The notes under the pieces were generated by a model. The model was not told the DNA's origin. It did not search any database and saw only the letters and a list, made by a program, of their open reading frames with translations. From positions 51,191 to 115,190 of the forward strand of contig DVMQ01000007.1 of assembly GCA_018714895.1 (NCBI GenBank): DNA of 64,000 nt, in the 5' to 3' direction. This document shows, in pieces, positions 45,501 to 54,070 of the stretch (position 1 is the stretch's first letter; each line of letters begins with the position of its first letter). The DNA comes from Coprovicinus avistercoris (lineage in GTDB: Bacteria > Actinomycetota > Coriobacteriia > Coriobacteriales > Atopobiaceae). Position numbers and translations under genes: made by a program.

Positions 45501-48500
45501 TCAAACGTTGTATTTGGATAGAGATCGCCCGCATCTCTTCCATCGAAATGCTTCTGTACGGTGAGTTGGCCCGCTGCAGAGTCATACACATTGTTAATTA
45601 AGAACGAGCCAGTTTCTCCATGGTGGATAGTAACAACACCAAAGGTAGTGATTTGAGTCACATCTTCAGTTTCAGTTTTGCCATCTACTAAACCAAGATC
45701 GGCATCATTAAAGCCGCCGGGCTGATTATAAAGACCCCAAGGAACCTCAATAGCGCGGTACTGATAAAGATTTCCATCCTCATCGTAACGAGCAAGGAGC
45801 GTTCCTTCTTCATCCTTCGGGTCGGCGCCGTTCTCACCCTCATGGGTCAATGTATAACTAAATTGGTTTGTCGTAACTGGATTGAGGTGAGAAGTCCAGG
45901 CTACAACCTGACCTTCACCAGGTTGCCATCCATCATCAGTCTTAGTGAACGTAAGTTCAGGCCAATCTGCATCAGTGGCAAGCTTCCGCTGAAGATAGAT
46001 TGTGATACTTGGTAAATCTGCTTGGCTCACATTGCCCGGTATATTGCCCCAAAGCTTTGCGCCACTTGCAACAAGCGTGCTGGTAAGTGAATTTACAAAC
46101 GTACCTTCCTCATGGATTGCATAGGCAGAACCATTCTCGGTAGGATCTGCATCATCAGCAGCGCTATCAACCTTAATTGCATCTTTTCCTTCACTATCTT
46201 CGGGGAGAGTCCCGTAATCAAACTTCACTGGGGCATAGTCGAGTGAATTGCCATCTGCAGACATAGATTCGCTTGCGTAATAAATGTATTCATTTCCCTT
46301 GCTGTCGTAAGCAGGTAGTCCAGCAATAGTGCATTTCTGGTTGTACTGAGGGTTATCAGCTTGCTCAACACCGTCCCACTTATAGTTGATATATCCAGGT
46401 ACCTTTTCAGCAGCGGAGTATTCTGGCTGGTTGTTTTCACCCAGCGTTACGGTAACGCGATATAAGGTGAGGTAAATATCAGGACGTTGCGACAGTTGAT
46501 CGTTTACGTAGTGGTCGTTCCAATTTTTATAGAACGTCACATCTCGGCTAGCTTGGCGAGTGTTGGTAAAGCTAATCGTCTTTGTGTCATGGAAATGCTG
46601 CGCACCAACGATATAGTCGCCAACCTGTTTCGAAGAGGTGTACTCACCAGCATCAGTAGCCCACTGCTCAGTTACGTCATAGTGAACGACATTTCCATTG
46701 CCGTCATACTTTGGAAGGCCAAAGAAGTGATACTCGGATTCATTTTCATCATCCGGAGTTGTAACAGTCAGTACAAGATTGTTGCCATCGAGTCGAATAT
46801 CATCTGTTGTGCTGTTGAGCTGACGAGCGCCCTCACCAGAGCCATTCATAATGGGTACTTGGTTACCGCCGTCAAGCTCAACCCAAACATTTCCATTGTT
46901 GTCAATAGAAAAGACATCGGGTTCCTCAGTGCAGCTCAGGACTAATTCTGCGGTAGGACGATCATGATCAAATCCGTCATTCCAGGTTTTTGTAACCGTA
47001 AGATCCAGAAGTCCTAGGCGGCGATTACGTGCACTTACTGCACTCATACTCTCGTTATATGTTGCAGCAGCGTCTTTAGTTGCATAGACCTGATACACAT
47101 GGTCGGGTGTAGCAACACGGGACGTATCAGTCATTGCATCGTAGTCCCAACCAGTATTGATCCAGTCTGTATCAATACCGAGATTTTCATAGGCCGTCGG
47201 AGCTTCATTCTTTGTAACAACGGGATACTGGGTGCCGTCGCTACCAACGAGATATTTTTCTACCAGTTTGAAATCTCGATAGGTGAGGCCACCAATAGGA
47301 ACATCAACTTCCTGGTACCAGGAGTTGTCTGTAGAGAGCGTGATGTTAGGAATGACTACATCTCCAGCGTCATATGAATAGAGAGGCTCTCCCTGTTCAT
47401 TGGTTGTTTGAGATTCCATATGGTGCGTAGCAACAAGATCTACGACAACGGGGAGACGGTGAGAAGCGTCGTTGCCGTCGATCCAATCTTTGGTTACACG
47501 GATCTCTGATCCCTCACCCGGACCAACAGTATTCTCGATCGTGGTAAGACGGGTCTCTGGGTCATAAGTGCGTTCAGAGTGCCATCCACTTGGAGATACC
47601 TCAAGAACAAGGTAGGAATAACGAACGCCATTGGCATCATATTTTGGCAAATTGGCAAAATCGATGTGATAGGAACGGGTTTCCTGATAGGTGGCACCAT
47701 CGAGGCCTACGATTTCGGTTGGAACTGGGTCAGTCAGGCCATCCATCGTATATTCGCCAATAAGAGTGCCGTTTTGGACGAGCTGGACCGTCACTACACC
47801 TGACGTATCAAGGTTTGGATAATCAGGATAGCCGTCATTTGCAGGCTTAATTTGTGCCATAGAGCCATCGGGCTGCTGCCAGTATTTATCAACATGCTCA
47901 TCGGTAATATTTGAGAACGTGTTTGTGATGGTCTTGGTATCTTCATCAAGGGTTGAGGTGAAATTAAGAGTTTCAAGATCACCCTCAACATTGGTGAGTT
48001 GAAGTGTAAAGGTACCTCCGCCATTATCGTTGCGCTGGAAATTTGTATCCTGATCATTCAGTGTTACGTTAGTTTCAACCCAACGATATTCAAGTTCTCT
48101 GCCTTGTGAATCGTATTGTGGGAAGGTATCAGAGAACGTTTGTGTGAGCGTTTCTGAATACCAACCGGTAAGAGTATGGGTCGTTGAGGTGTCTTGCCAT
48201 GCGTCATCTGTTCCCTTAAGTCTGCTTTGAGCAGTGAAGGTAACCTGAACATCCTTGAGAGAATCCTGGAAAGCTGCGATTTCCCATGTCTTAGTAGCTT
48301 CAACGTTAACCGTACCGGTAAGCCGGTTGGTAACCGTACCGCCGTTATAAATAAGCGGGTCGTTAGCTCTATCGGGAGCATTCAAATAAACTGTCTGACC
48401 ATCTGCATCGGTATAGTTAGGTGCAGTATCAGTTACATTGCCGGAGGCATCAACAGTACCATAGACCTCTTCATAGCCAGGAAGCTTTGTATCCTCACGC

Positions 48501-50998
48501 AAAGCATAAATATATGGGTAACCATCGGGGTCATACTTCACAAGGTTATCTATTGCGCTGCCGTATTTTTCACGGAGAAGTGATCCAAGATCTACAGGAT
48601 TTGGGCTGTTAGCGGACACAGTAATGCTGACATACTCCACTGTATTGAGATCAGTATCTGGAGTTATTGAGTTATCCAACTGTACGGGTGAAGCTTGCGC
48701 CGGACCAGAAGTGCCATTGGCAGCATAGCGCCACAGGGTAAAAGTTACTTCTCCGCGCTGAGTGCTATTTCCATCAAGCCAATCCTTTGTAGCACTATAG
48801 CTCGTATTGCCAATGGGGCGAATTGTCATAGAGCCGTTGTTATAAAGAGCATCTGTTGCACTGCCATGCCCTGAAGTCGGAGAATTGTTATAGGTAGGCT
48901 GATAGTGGTCGCCTTGGTCGGTGCCTGTCTGCTGGTCCTCAAACTGTATGTAGTAATCAATTGGCGCGTTTTCAATGGTATACATAGGCAAGGTGGCAGT
49001 AATAGTGGCGGTATTGCCATCCTCACTAAAGGCTATGTCGAAATCATAGTCATCATTAGTAGCCATCTGAGTGAGGGTTTGTGAGCCTATTGGTTCGCCG
49101 TTCCACTCACTACTGTTATTAATTAACGCAGAGAAGAGAAAATCTTCAGAGTAGTTACCTGCAAGGTTTTCTCCGAAAATATCTTTGAGCGTTTTATTGC
49201 CAAGCTTACCTTGAATGGTAAAGGTATAGCTTCTCTTAAGCATCAAATAGCGTTGCAATAAGGTACTGCCATCACTAGTATTGCCGCCATCTCCCTGACC
49301 ATACATATAGTTTTCAGGGCAAGAATTACCATCAAAGAGACGCCAGGAGATAGTCGTCGGAGTTACTTCATCGTCATAAACAAGATTGCCATGCTCATCG
49401 TAAACAAGGTTGCCATCATCATCGCGCTGGGGTATGCTTACCATTGTATTGAGGGTAGTGGGGAGCCCTGAAAAGCGGACTGTCCAATTATTTACGCTCA
49501 CAGAGTTGACAGTTGCCTGCTTTACCCAAGAAGGCGTTTCCCCTTCAATATGCAGTGCGTCCTTTGCTTCAGAAGTCAGATTACCGTCTGTATCGATGAG
49601 ATTGGTGTAAGTTTTACCGCCATCCAAAGAGAACTGCGGAATAAAGTTAGGCTTCCACGCTTCAATAGTCGGACGACCTGCGTAATTATTGTCAGCCCAG
49701 GTAATGTCCATTGAGAGGGTACCGTTGTAGTCGGCAAATGCATATGAGGTCTTCTCGTCGGTTTCTGCCTGGGTGGAAACATCATTATTAGGAATTACGG
49801 CATTGTTTTGAGCACTTTGGTCGGAGGCATCAGGGAGTCCAAGGAGGTCTGCCAGTTCGGCAGCTGAAGGAATATGCAGCTGCGCTGTTTGTGTACGACC
49901 GTCTTGTGAGGTTTGAAGGACCCATTCCATGTCATATGCATCTTGATGAACAAGTGACGATGAAACCTGAACATCAAGGTTTATGGACGCCTGAAGAGTG
50001 GAGAGGACTTTAAGATCAGAAGAATCAGAAGCAGCCCCAACAAGATACGAAGTGCCTGTGGCGGTATCCACAGGATCAGAGAAAGTAACAATGAGCGAAT
50101 TATTTTCTACTCGAGCGGTAGCAATTCGAATTGAGCTTGTCGAACCGTCGGCATTGATTTGATATACATCAAACTTTGCATTTGCATCGGAAGGGGTAAT
50201 GCCTTCTGGCAGTTCTACAGAGAACGAGTCGCCAGCGATAACGGAAGCTCGGGTTTGCTCTGGATTGTCACTCCAAAGAGAGGGATCAACCTTAAAGCTC
50301 AGATTGAGGGTTGCATCAAGTTGCTCGGGAAGTATGGTTTCGGCGGAAGCGGGGGCATCAGGATCTGCGGGGACAGAAAGAGTTTCACTGAGGTTCTGAT
50401 TTTGAGTATCTGAAGAATCAGCGTTGCCGGAAAGTGCTGACTGCATGCTTTCAGAGGAGTTAGTAAACGTAAGGCCTTTGCTAGAAAGTGCCAAGGCGTC
50501 TACATCGCCATTCCAAGAATGGACTTCAGTACGCTCGGCTATTTTTTGCTCTGTTTGAGCGGTATCAGACTGGTCATTGTTGGAAGTGGTGTTTTGTTGT
50601 TCGTCCTTATTATCTGTTTGTTCGGATGTTGAGGTGTTGGAAGGAGAGGTGGTTTGATCGTTAGCTGTATTAGTAGAAGAGGCATCGCCAGATTGAGAAG
50701 TCTCTTCAGAACCTGCAGTTTCCTCTTGAGAGGACGTAACCGCAGACTCCTCCTGGCCTGAATCAGATACAGCATCATCAGAGAGGTTCTCCTGATCCAA
50801 AGAAAGCTCTGTTGCTGTGTTGGAATTAAGAGCTTCAGCGAGGGCATAGCTTACTCCATCAGTCATGAAGCACTGATAAATAAGCAACAAAGAAAGGAAG
50901 ACGCTCAGCACTTTCGGAGAGTAATGCTGCACAGTACGACCGAACGCGTGGGCAGCTCTCTTCATTCTTGACCGTTTAGTCTGCTTTTGCGTACTCAT
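39527..50998 (-). CDS. Giant wall-anchored surface protein with Cna_B and SpaA repeats
   Basis: 3823 residues, 11.5 kb. Order: signal peptide with a positive start and a hydrophobic core (SPKVLSVFLSLLLIYQCF, residues ~29-46); a Ser/Thr/Glu/Gln-rich low-complexity stretch (~60-170); an adhesin-like region (~170-730); about 12 Cna_B-type domains (~730-2540) with TKTWNDG-like starts and YxVxE-like ends; about 10 SpaA-type domains (~2540-3770) with K-x-D-LAGAxF starts and TETQAPAGY-type ends; then FIPKTGD as sortase motif, a membrane helix and RMARKRRS. Lys and Glu residues placed for isopeptide bonds recur in both repeat classes. GGGAGG precedes the ATG. No sortase gene is nearby. Likely role: rigid stalk for adhesion. 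Confidence 0.93.
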   Translation of the reverse strand: MSTQKQTKRSRMKRAAHAFGRTVQHYSPKVLSVFLSLLLIYQCFMTDGVSYALAEALNSNTATELSLDQENLSDDAVSDSGQEESAVTSSQEETAGSEETSQSGDASSTNTANDQTTSPSNTSTSEQTDNKDEQQNTTSNNDQSDTAQTEQKIAERTEVHSWNGDVDALALSSKGLTFTNSSESMQSALSGNADSSDTQNQNLSETLSVPADPDAPASAETILPEQLDATLNLSFKVDPSLWSDNPEQTRASVIAGDSFSVELPEGITPSDANAKFDVYQINADGSTSSIRIATARVENNSLIVTFSDPVDTATGTSYLVGAASDSSDLKVLSTLQASINLDVQVSSSLVHQDAYDMEWVLQTSQDGRTQTAQLHIPSAAELADLLGLPDASDQSAQNNAVIPNNDVSTQAETDEKTSYAFADYNGTLSMDITWADNNYAGRPTIEAWKPNFIPQFSLDGGKTYTNLIDTDGNLTSEAKDALHIEGETPSWVKQATVNSVSVNNWTVRFSGLPTTLNTMVSIPQRDDDGNLVYDEHGNLVYDDEVTPTTISWRLFDGNSCPENYMYGQGDGGNTSDGSTLLQRYLMLKRSYTFTIQGKLGNKTLKDIFGENLAGNYSEDFLFSALINNSSEWNGEPIGSQTLTQMATNDDYDFDIAFSEDGNTATITATLPMYTIENAPIDYYIQFEDQQTGTDQGDHYQPTYNNSPTSGHGSATDALYNNGSMTIRPIGNTSYSATKDWLDGNSTQRGEVTFTLWRYAANGTSGPAQASPVQLDNSITPDTDLNTVEYVSITVSANSPNPVDLGSLLREKYGSAIDNLVKYDPDGYPYIYALREDTKLPGYEEVYGTVDASGNVTDTAPNYTDADGQTVYLNAPDRANDPLIYNGGTVTNRLTGTVNVEATKTWEIAAFQDSLKDVQVTFTAQSRLKGTDDAWQDTSTTHTLTGWYSETLTQTFSDTFPQYDSQGRELEYRWVETNVTLNDQDTNFQRNDNGGGTFTLQLTNVEGDLETLNFTSTLDEDTKTITNTFSNITDEHVDKYWQQPDGSMAQIKPANDGYPDYPNLDTSGVVTVQLVQNGTLIGEYTMDGLTDPVPTEIVGLDGATYQETRSYHIDFANLPKYDANGVRYSYLVLEVSPSGWHSERTYDPETRLTTIENTVGPGEGSEIRVTKDWIDGNDASHRLPVVVDLVATHHMESQTTNEQGEPLYSYDAGDVVIPNITLSTDNSWYQEVDVPIGGLTYRDFKLVEKYLVGSDGTQYPVVTKNEAPTAYENLGIDTDWINTGWDYDAMTDTSRVATPDHVYQVYATKDAAATYNESMSAVSARNRRLGLLDLTVTKTWNDGFDHDRPTAELVLSCTEEPDVFSIDNNGNVWVELDGGNQVPIMNGSGEGARQLNSTTDDIRLDGNNLVLTVTTPDDENESEYHFFGLPKYDGNGNVVHYDVTEQWATDAGEYTSSKQVGDYIVGAQHFHDTKTISFTNTRQASRDVTFYKNWNDHYVNDQLSQRPDIYLTLYRVTVTLGENNQPEYSAAEKVPGYINYKWDGVEQADNPQYNQKCTIAGLPAYDSKGNEYIYYASESMSADGNSLDYAPVKFDYGTLPEDSEGKDAIKVDSAADDADPTENGSAYAIHEEGTFVNSLTSTLVASGAKLWGNIPGNVSQADLPSITIYLQRKLATDADWPELTFTKTDDGWQPGEGQVVAWTSHLNPVTTNQFSYTLTHEGENGADPKDEEGTLLARYDEDGNLYQYRAIEVPWGLYNQPGGFNDADLGLVDGKTETEDVTQITTFGVVTIHHGETGSFLINNVYDSAAGQLTVQKHFDGRDAGDLYPNTTFDVYRYYINSEGQKSDAALVASHTLTNDDLTGKTQDPNLTVSGSDANNTAQYTFTDLDIYAPDGSYWQYYVVERDINGYTTYVGTGNLTADQTTTEGSQSDNLCPESQDKVTGTVLSDDKEPDVTFKNTYQPEDVDLTGRKTWIDFSNTFGLRPTAEEFKAGLTVYRIGNGGKENITTQLQSKDPDYANYFTVEDTGDTYTISLNNLEKWAPDGTAWQYQITEDLSSMNLGDSGKTADDYYTITTGPSSTVSANSNNQFQLVNSLEGQAAVTKIWVDGDDPYGLRPDEVTVRLQARVTYDDGTQVGWTDVWNLFKQLGYSDSLESQGTTSTDYTHTLSDSNGWRTSWTGLPVGGRGTATGGHEGELFSIEYRIVETAIGDQTITQPTEDSGVNNGNIYGKYHPYQPTQSDSANPTTGGFTSEITNTLEGTSISASKSWNDQDDVWGTRPRSGDPWTVKYLLQRKLTTESESSWSWLMEYGATQATSPLDENIVSETISSEDESATVTWDNLPQYDTNGNEYQYRVVEQVPGSYYVDGAKGVATAIDDNGITYYFYEVDPTHDGTGSSTQSFTNVLRTVNLQGTKVWEDDGSSGIIPSFDKTKPTMALYRAVKNADGSVSSTGELVKMKNGSDPAQPDWKENDDGTWTFTYSNLPAANENNQDYVYYATEQAGTGSAEGFYPLYATSGAGGTNTAGDTQIGTTITNQPTRLTLTKKSDFAGETKALANIELSVLSPDGQTTYAVWTNGPNGMTYSTTTWVDGTTNTDDGNGITRDDGLIIGLPAGDYIVRETGTVPKGYAQAADVNLHINTNGTATTTSDVTYKEENGVYTINVAVTDPVLRGQLQLSKRVSDDGDYNGANAEALAGATFALYRVDMDSDGEDELLASGLTTNKQGIVTTVNNQTPINTKSTLGHDLTYDGKYTKLADGLPEGKYYFLETNATSGAVMPEGDAAKSEILEITQNTHYAATNTPVSTTMGNEDFSAEVILHKYDAVSGDPIEGAVFQLVYTSEGGTSSTSKRYTTASDGTLTLPNLEKGTYVLTELSNTGYESNNFSATFIIDNDDDDKTFDIKNVSDGADIDFTVTSAASTFEDGKGIPNTPQPGRITLSKTDDQGNALNDATFRLEINDGGTWKTVVDNLVTGQTYTLNDANNGIQSTGTNSVKGQLSVGNLRWGTYRFVETSPAPGYIGVAKDGSAITSKEVTVGRNNLNPSLTGSNAVSNEPTSLEINKQNEIHQALAGAEFEVTPVDGAFADKTTTAKTLTSDSTGHAVLNGQLVVGTTYEIYESKGPSGYDPADEILTIKVAENGDLEVVGDMPDHWERADLNGDGAADNQFSFMATNFHMGIQLLKISAADGTPLNGATFTLTGFCMDNNSTHTYTTADITSDETTYSGVALIDAGLITGVDYTLTETQAPAGYIHMTSPLKFHMDERGEITVEGEVPEGWTIAGNNISITAENTPVELQITKLASANDETPGKALAGATFSITPADGSTFANGSQDAIELTTDKDGKVNLTAQLMVGGSYDITEVTAPDGYERVTGTMRISVANDGSLSVVGSVDADGNVTGQLAPSGYTKVADNSFEVQVTNEPIEIGLVKVDATDSGTTLADAQFEITGVFAGQTESETRTYTTDEQGKLTLKAELKSGQTYTLHETVAPAGYELVTGDLSFSVAEDGTLAATGDIPAGYSIEQNNVTIVVADEPLKISLAKVNTDGDELAGAQFRITPESGTFPDGSEEKIATSASDGSVFTDLMVTGSSEGTRYTVTEVTAPAGYEKVPAFDILVFEDGSIQLANDTSDAIKQAVQVGMSDNGVATITVADTLIEASMSKVSPNGGALTGAVFEISGTFVDGGAPRLITFDETNTVALEGLVVGETYTIRETKAPDGYDVIEGEWSFTVQDDGTLAGDATGSVATFTTGGEAGYFVSDNGLAITAVDTTTPPDNEEDREDSGVLPFIPKTGDPTTYTFVCVLAALAVGCIATGLRMARKRRS
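39700..43383 (-). repeat. SpaA-type repeat tract of the surface protein
   Basis: About ten related domains. Start motifs, from N to C: LTLTKKSDFAG, LQLSKRVSDDG, VILHKYDAVSG, ITLSKTDDQG, LEINKQNEIH, IQLLKISAADG, LQITKLASANDE, IGLVKVDATDSG, ISLAKVNTDG, ASMSKVSPNG. Most end in an E-x-x-AP-x-GY signature such as HETVAPAGYELV. Boundaries are approximate. Confidence 0.8.
43384..48802 (-). repeat. Cna_B-type repeat tract of the surface protein
   Basis: About twelve diverged domains. Start motifs include YSATKDWLDGN, VEATKTWEIAAF, IRVTKDWIDGNDA, LTVTKTWNDGFDHDRP, VTFYKNWNDHYV, LTVQKHFDGRDA, GRKTWIDFSNTFGLRP, AAVTKIWVDGDDPYGLRP, ISASKSWNDQDDVWGTRP and LQGTKVWEDDG. Low identity between units argues for old duplications. 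Boundaries are approximate. Confidence 0.78.
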
Positions 50999-51360
50999 AT
51001 AACCTCCCGCACTTCGCCAATTCCTGAAACCTCTGCGATCTATGAAGGTTCAAAAATTGGTAGGTAATTCACCTCACCTCTCGCAAGCATGGTAAGAAAT
51101 ATGTTGTCTATCTACTACCAAATACCTGCATATATAAAAACAGATGGTTATCATCCTACTATATGCCAACCTGGGATATTTTTAAGTTTGCTTTTAGATT
51201 TGTACATGTAATCGTTTATTTATGCGAATGGTTTAAGAGAGACGTAGGGCGAGATATTTAATGAGCTCCTTGAACCTTTGCTTGTGAGGGACACAATAAA
51301 GATTCAACTAGCACTTGAGGGTTTAATTTTTTATAAAAATGCCTTGCCACACGTATAAGT
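50999..51360. other. AT-rich upstream region of the surface protein gene
   Basis: About 360 bases with no supported gene on either strand. It must hold the promoter and any control sites for the giant gene (minus strand). I see AT-rich tracts near 51120-51200 but no convincing -35/-10 pair. Confidence 0.4.
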
Positions 51361-51393
51361 GAAAAAAGAGACAGGGGAGTAGTCCCTGTCTCT
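51361..51393 (-). terminator. Terminator of tRNA-Val
   Basis: A 10-base perfect stem (51367-51376 with 51384-51393) and a 7-base loop; on the minus strand it runs into TTTTTT. It shields the surface protein gene from tRNA transcription. Confidence 0.87.
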
Positions 51394-51405
51394 CAAACAT
51401 ACCTC

Positions 51406-51480
51406 TGGTGGGCGATGCTGGATTCGAACCAGCGACCCCATCCGTGTGAAGGATGTGCTCTACCCCTGAGCCAATCGCCC
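51406..51480 (-). tRNA. tRNA-Val (anticodon CAC)
   Basis: Cloverleaf of 75 bases with CCA. Acceptor GGGCGAT pairs with ATCGCCC, D stem GCTC/GAGC, anticodon stem CATCC/GGATG, loop TTCACAC, T stem GCTGG/CCAGC with loop TTCGAAT. Reads GTG. Confidence 0.95.
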
Positions 51481-51492
51481 ATTAGCGAGGGT

Positions 51493-51523
51493 ATTTTAGC
51501 AGAAAGCTACCTATAGTGGTCAA
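51493..51523 (-). promoter_or_regulatory. Probable promoter of tRNA-Val
   Basis: On the minus strand TTGACC (51518-51523) and TAAAAT (51493-51498) with an extended TGC. The 19-base spacer is longer than ideal, which lowers confidence. Confidence 0.5.
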
Positions 51524-51579
51524 GTGGCTTTCTGTAATAATCATATGGACAAGTTAACTAAACCGCTTTGGGAGACTAT

Positions 51580-52815
51580 ATGCAACGCGTTTTCAATTCA
51601 AAGAACAAGAGGGATCTCTTTTCTCGAAGAGGTTTTATTACTGCGTTAGCGCTTGCGGGCAGTTATTCTGCTTCAGCTCTTTCTGGTTGCACTACAACAC
51701 CTGAACAGGATGCATCATCAGAGCATGTAGATGCCACTGCTTCTCAAGATCCACCTTCCGTAGATGAGCAGATTGAACAGATACTCTCATCTCTTCCGCT
51801 TGAACAAAAGGTGTCACAACTTTTTATTGTTGCTCCAGAAGCTCTTGTAGAAAATAACCCTGTAGTTGCGGCTGGTGAAGCAACCGAGCAAGCGTTTCAA
51901 AATCGGCCAGTTGGCGGTATTTGCTACTTTGCACAAAACCTAGAAAACCCTGACCAAACAAAAGAAATGCTTGCAAATGTTGCAACGTTTTCTGAGGAAG
52001 TTGTTGGAATTCCTCCTTTTCTTGCTGTTGATGAAGAAGGGGGAACTGTTACACGAATAGCTTCTAATCCAAACTATGGCGTGAGCGATGTTGGTGATAT
52101 GTGTGCAATCGGAGCTGCTGGAGATACACAGGCGGCATGGGATGCAGCTGCCTATATTGGTAATTATCTCCGCGATCTTGGTTTTAATCTTGATTTTGCT
52201 CCGGTAGCAGATATTGCTAACAATCCAGAAAGCACCACGATGACAGAGCGTTCATTCGGAGCTTCTGCCGACATTGTAAGTTCTATGACACAAGCTGCAG
52301 TTGAGGGCTTTCTTTCAACAGGTATTCTTTGCTCAGCAAAGCATTTTCCTGGTATAGGAGGAGCCGTAGGAGACTCTCATACCGATACTATCGTGAGCAA
52401 TAAAACTGCCGACGAGATGGCTGAGGAAGAGCTCTTGCCTTTCAAGGCAGCTATTGCTGCTGGTGTACCTTTTATTATGGTGGGACACCTTAGTTGTCCT
52501 GCAATTACAGGAGACAATACTCCCGCTTCTCTCTCCACAGTTGTTATTCAAGATTTACTCCGCACCCAACTTGGATTTGATGGCATTGTCATTACCGATT
52601 CATTGGGTATGGGGGCAGTTACCAGCATATGTACACCTCAAGAAATAGGTGTGCGAGCACTCAATGCTGGAAATGACATGATTCTTATGCCAGAAGATTT
52701 TGAAGCAGCCTATCAAGGAGTTCTGAGTGCTCTTTCTGATGGAAGTGTTACCGAAGAGAGAATTAATCAATCGCTACGTCGCATTCTTCGCGTAAAACTA
52801 ACACTTGAGCAGTAG
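51580..52815 (+). CDS. Glycoside hydrolase family 3 lipoprotein (NagZ-like)
   Basis: Probable beta-N-acetylhexosaminidase acting on muropeptides or surface glycans outside the cell. 411 residues. The N-terminus carries a twin-arginine motif (FSRRGFITALALAG) and then a lipobox, SALSGC, so it looks like a Tat-exported lipoprotein. After a Ser/Glu linker the GH3 barrel shows LEQKVSQLFIVAPEAL, FLAVDEEGGTVTRI, LGFNLDFAPVADI, AKHFPGIGGAVGDSHTD and GIVITDSLGMGAV with the expected catalytic Asp. The ATG at 51580 follows GGGAG. It heads a run of four wall-related genes on one strand with short gaps. Confidence 0.88.
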   Translation: MQRVFNSKNKRDLFSRRGFITALALAGSYSASALSGCTTTPEQDASSEHVDATASQDPPSVDEQIEQILSSLPLEQKVSQLFIVAPEALVENNPVVAAGEATEQAFQNRPVGGICYFAQNLENPDQTKEMLANVATFSEEVVGIPPFLAVDEEGGTVTRIASNPNYGVSDVGDMCAIGAAGDTQAAWDAAAYIGNYLRDLGFNLDFAPVADIANNPESTTMTERSFGASADIVSSMTQAAVEGFLSTGILCSAKHFPGIGGAVGDSHTDTIVSNKTADEMAEEELLPFKAAIAAGVPFIMVGHLSCPAITGDNTPASLSTVVIQDLLRTQLGFDGIVITDSLGMGAVTSICTPQEIGVRALNAGNDMILMPEDFEAAYQGVLSALSDGSVTEERINQSLRRILRVKLTLEQ

Positions 52816-52861
52816 AGTAAGTCATTAAAAATCAGGTTAATGAGCTTGAAGGGGAAGTTTC

Positions 52862-54064
52862 ATGAAGTGTTCAGCTTGTGGGCATGAAATACCTGATGAG
52901 GCAACCTTTTGCCCCGAATGTGGGCATAAGATTTCCCCATCTGCTCTCGATGTAACGGTATTAAATGAAACAATTACACAAGAGCCAATAGCAGAAGATT
53001 CTGCCGATGGGCTTGATGTACCTGTTGAGGAAACTTCCTCACCACTACCAAATAGGTTTTGCATCTATTGCGGCACCCCTATTCCCGAAGGATGTGGCTT
53101 CTGCCCTTCCTGTGGCAAACCGGCTCAAGCCTCTCCAAATGTTCCAGAGCAATCGGAAGCTACCTCTTTGCAGCAATCATATCAGCAGGCAATTCCTTCA
53201 GAAGCTTTAGAAACCGGGGCCGCTCCCCAGAAGAAGCGTCATACCGCTGCACTTGTGGTAGGCATTCTTCTCATTGTGATTATTGTTGGTTGTGCCGGTG
53301 TTGCTACAGCACATTATTTTGGTTTACTCGGAGATCCTGAGTTTTTGCGTTTCTTGCCCATGCAGGAACAGAAGCAATCTGAGGAAGAGCAGACCGAGAA
53401 CAATACTGATAAAAGTGATAAAGAGTCCGATGAAGAAGCATCTGACAGTAAACAAACAGCCATGGTTGAGCTTGATGATCTCACTGGAATGGCCGTGCAA
53501 ACTGCACGCAGCAACCTTGCTTCAAGCAATTTAGTTGTTGGAACAATTACGACTGAATATAGTGACGAGGTAGCAAAGGATCACGTTATTTCTCAGTCGG
53601 TAGCACCGGGTGAAGTTCCTGAAGGCACGCGTGTTGATCTTGTTATATCTGATGGTCCTGATCCTAGTAAGAAGCAGGAAACTGTCTCAAAACCAACCTA
53701 CACCGTTATAAACGACTGCATGACATGGCAAGAAGCAGAGCAGTATTGCGAAGAACACGGCGGACACCTTGCCACTATTGCAAATGAGGAAGAATGGAAC
53801 GAAGTTCTTGCGGTCATGCAACAAAGTGGAAAAGAGATTTTCTGGCTTGGCGGCACACGAAGCGGGGATGATTTTACCTGGGTTGATGGCACGCCATTTA
53901 CTTACAGTGTTTTTGCTTCTGGTGAGCCTAATGACGATGGTGGTAATGAAGATTATCTCGCTGTGTTTAATATCGATGGCTCATGGCGCTGGTATGACGT
54001 TCCTTCCGATCTCGACCCGTATTATCAGGCCGATCGCATTGCCTTTGTCATGGAACAGGAATAA
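52862..54064 (+). CDS. Double zinc-ribbon, membrane protein with PASTA and C-type lectin domains
   Basis: 400 residues with an unusual order. Two N-terminal zinc ribbons (CSACGHEIPDEATFCPEC at residues 3-20; FCIYCGTPIPEGCGFCPSC near 65-83) precede a membrane helix (ALVVGILLIVIIVGCAGVA, ~128-150). A juxtamembrane motif FGLLGDPEFLRFLPMQEQ and an acidic linker follow. Then comes a PASTA domain (LTGMAVQTARSNLASSNLVV ... QSVAPGEVPEGTRVDLVIS, quoted in parts) and a C-terminal C-type lectin fold (TWQEAEQYCEEHGGHLATI, IFWLGGTR, GEPNDDGG). With ribbons in the cytosol, the outer part could bind peptidoglycan and glycans. It is a paralogue of the gene at 54881. Confidence 0.85.
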   Translation: MKCSACGHEIPDEATFCPECGHKISPSALDVTVLNETITQEPIAEDSADGLDVPVEETSSPLPNRFCIYCGTPIPEGCGFCPSCGKPAQASPNVPEQSEATSLQQSYQQAIPSEALETGAAPQKKRHTAALVVGILLIVIIVGCAGVATAHYFGLLGDPEFLRFLPMQEQKQSEEEQTENNTDKSDKESDEEASDSKQTAMVELDDLTGMAVQTARSNLASSNLVVGTITTEYSDEVAKDHVISQSVAPGEVPEGTRVDLVISDGPDPSKKQETVSKPTYTVINDCMTWQEAEQYCEEHGGHLATIANEEEWNEVLAVMQQSGKEIFWLGGTRSGDDFTWVDGTPFTYSVFASGEPNDDGGNEDYLAVFNIDGSWRWYDVPSDLDPYYQADRIAFVMEQE

Positions 54065-54070
54065 GTAGTT

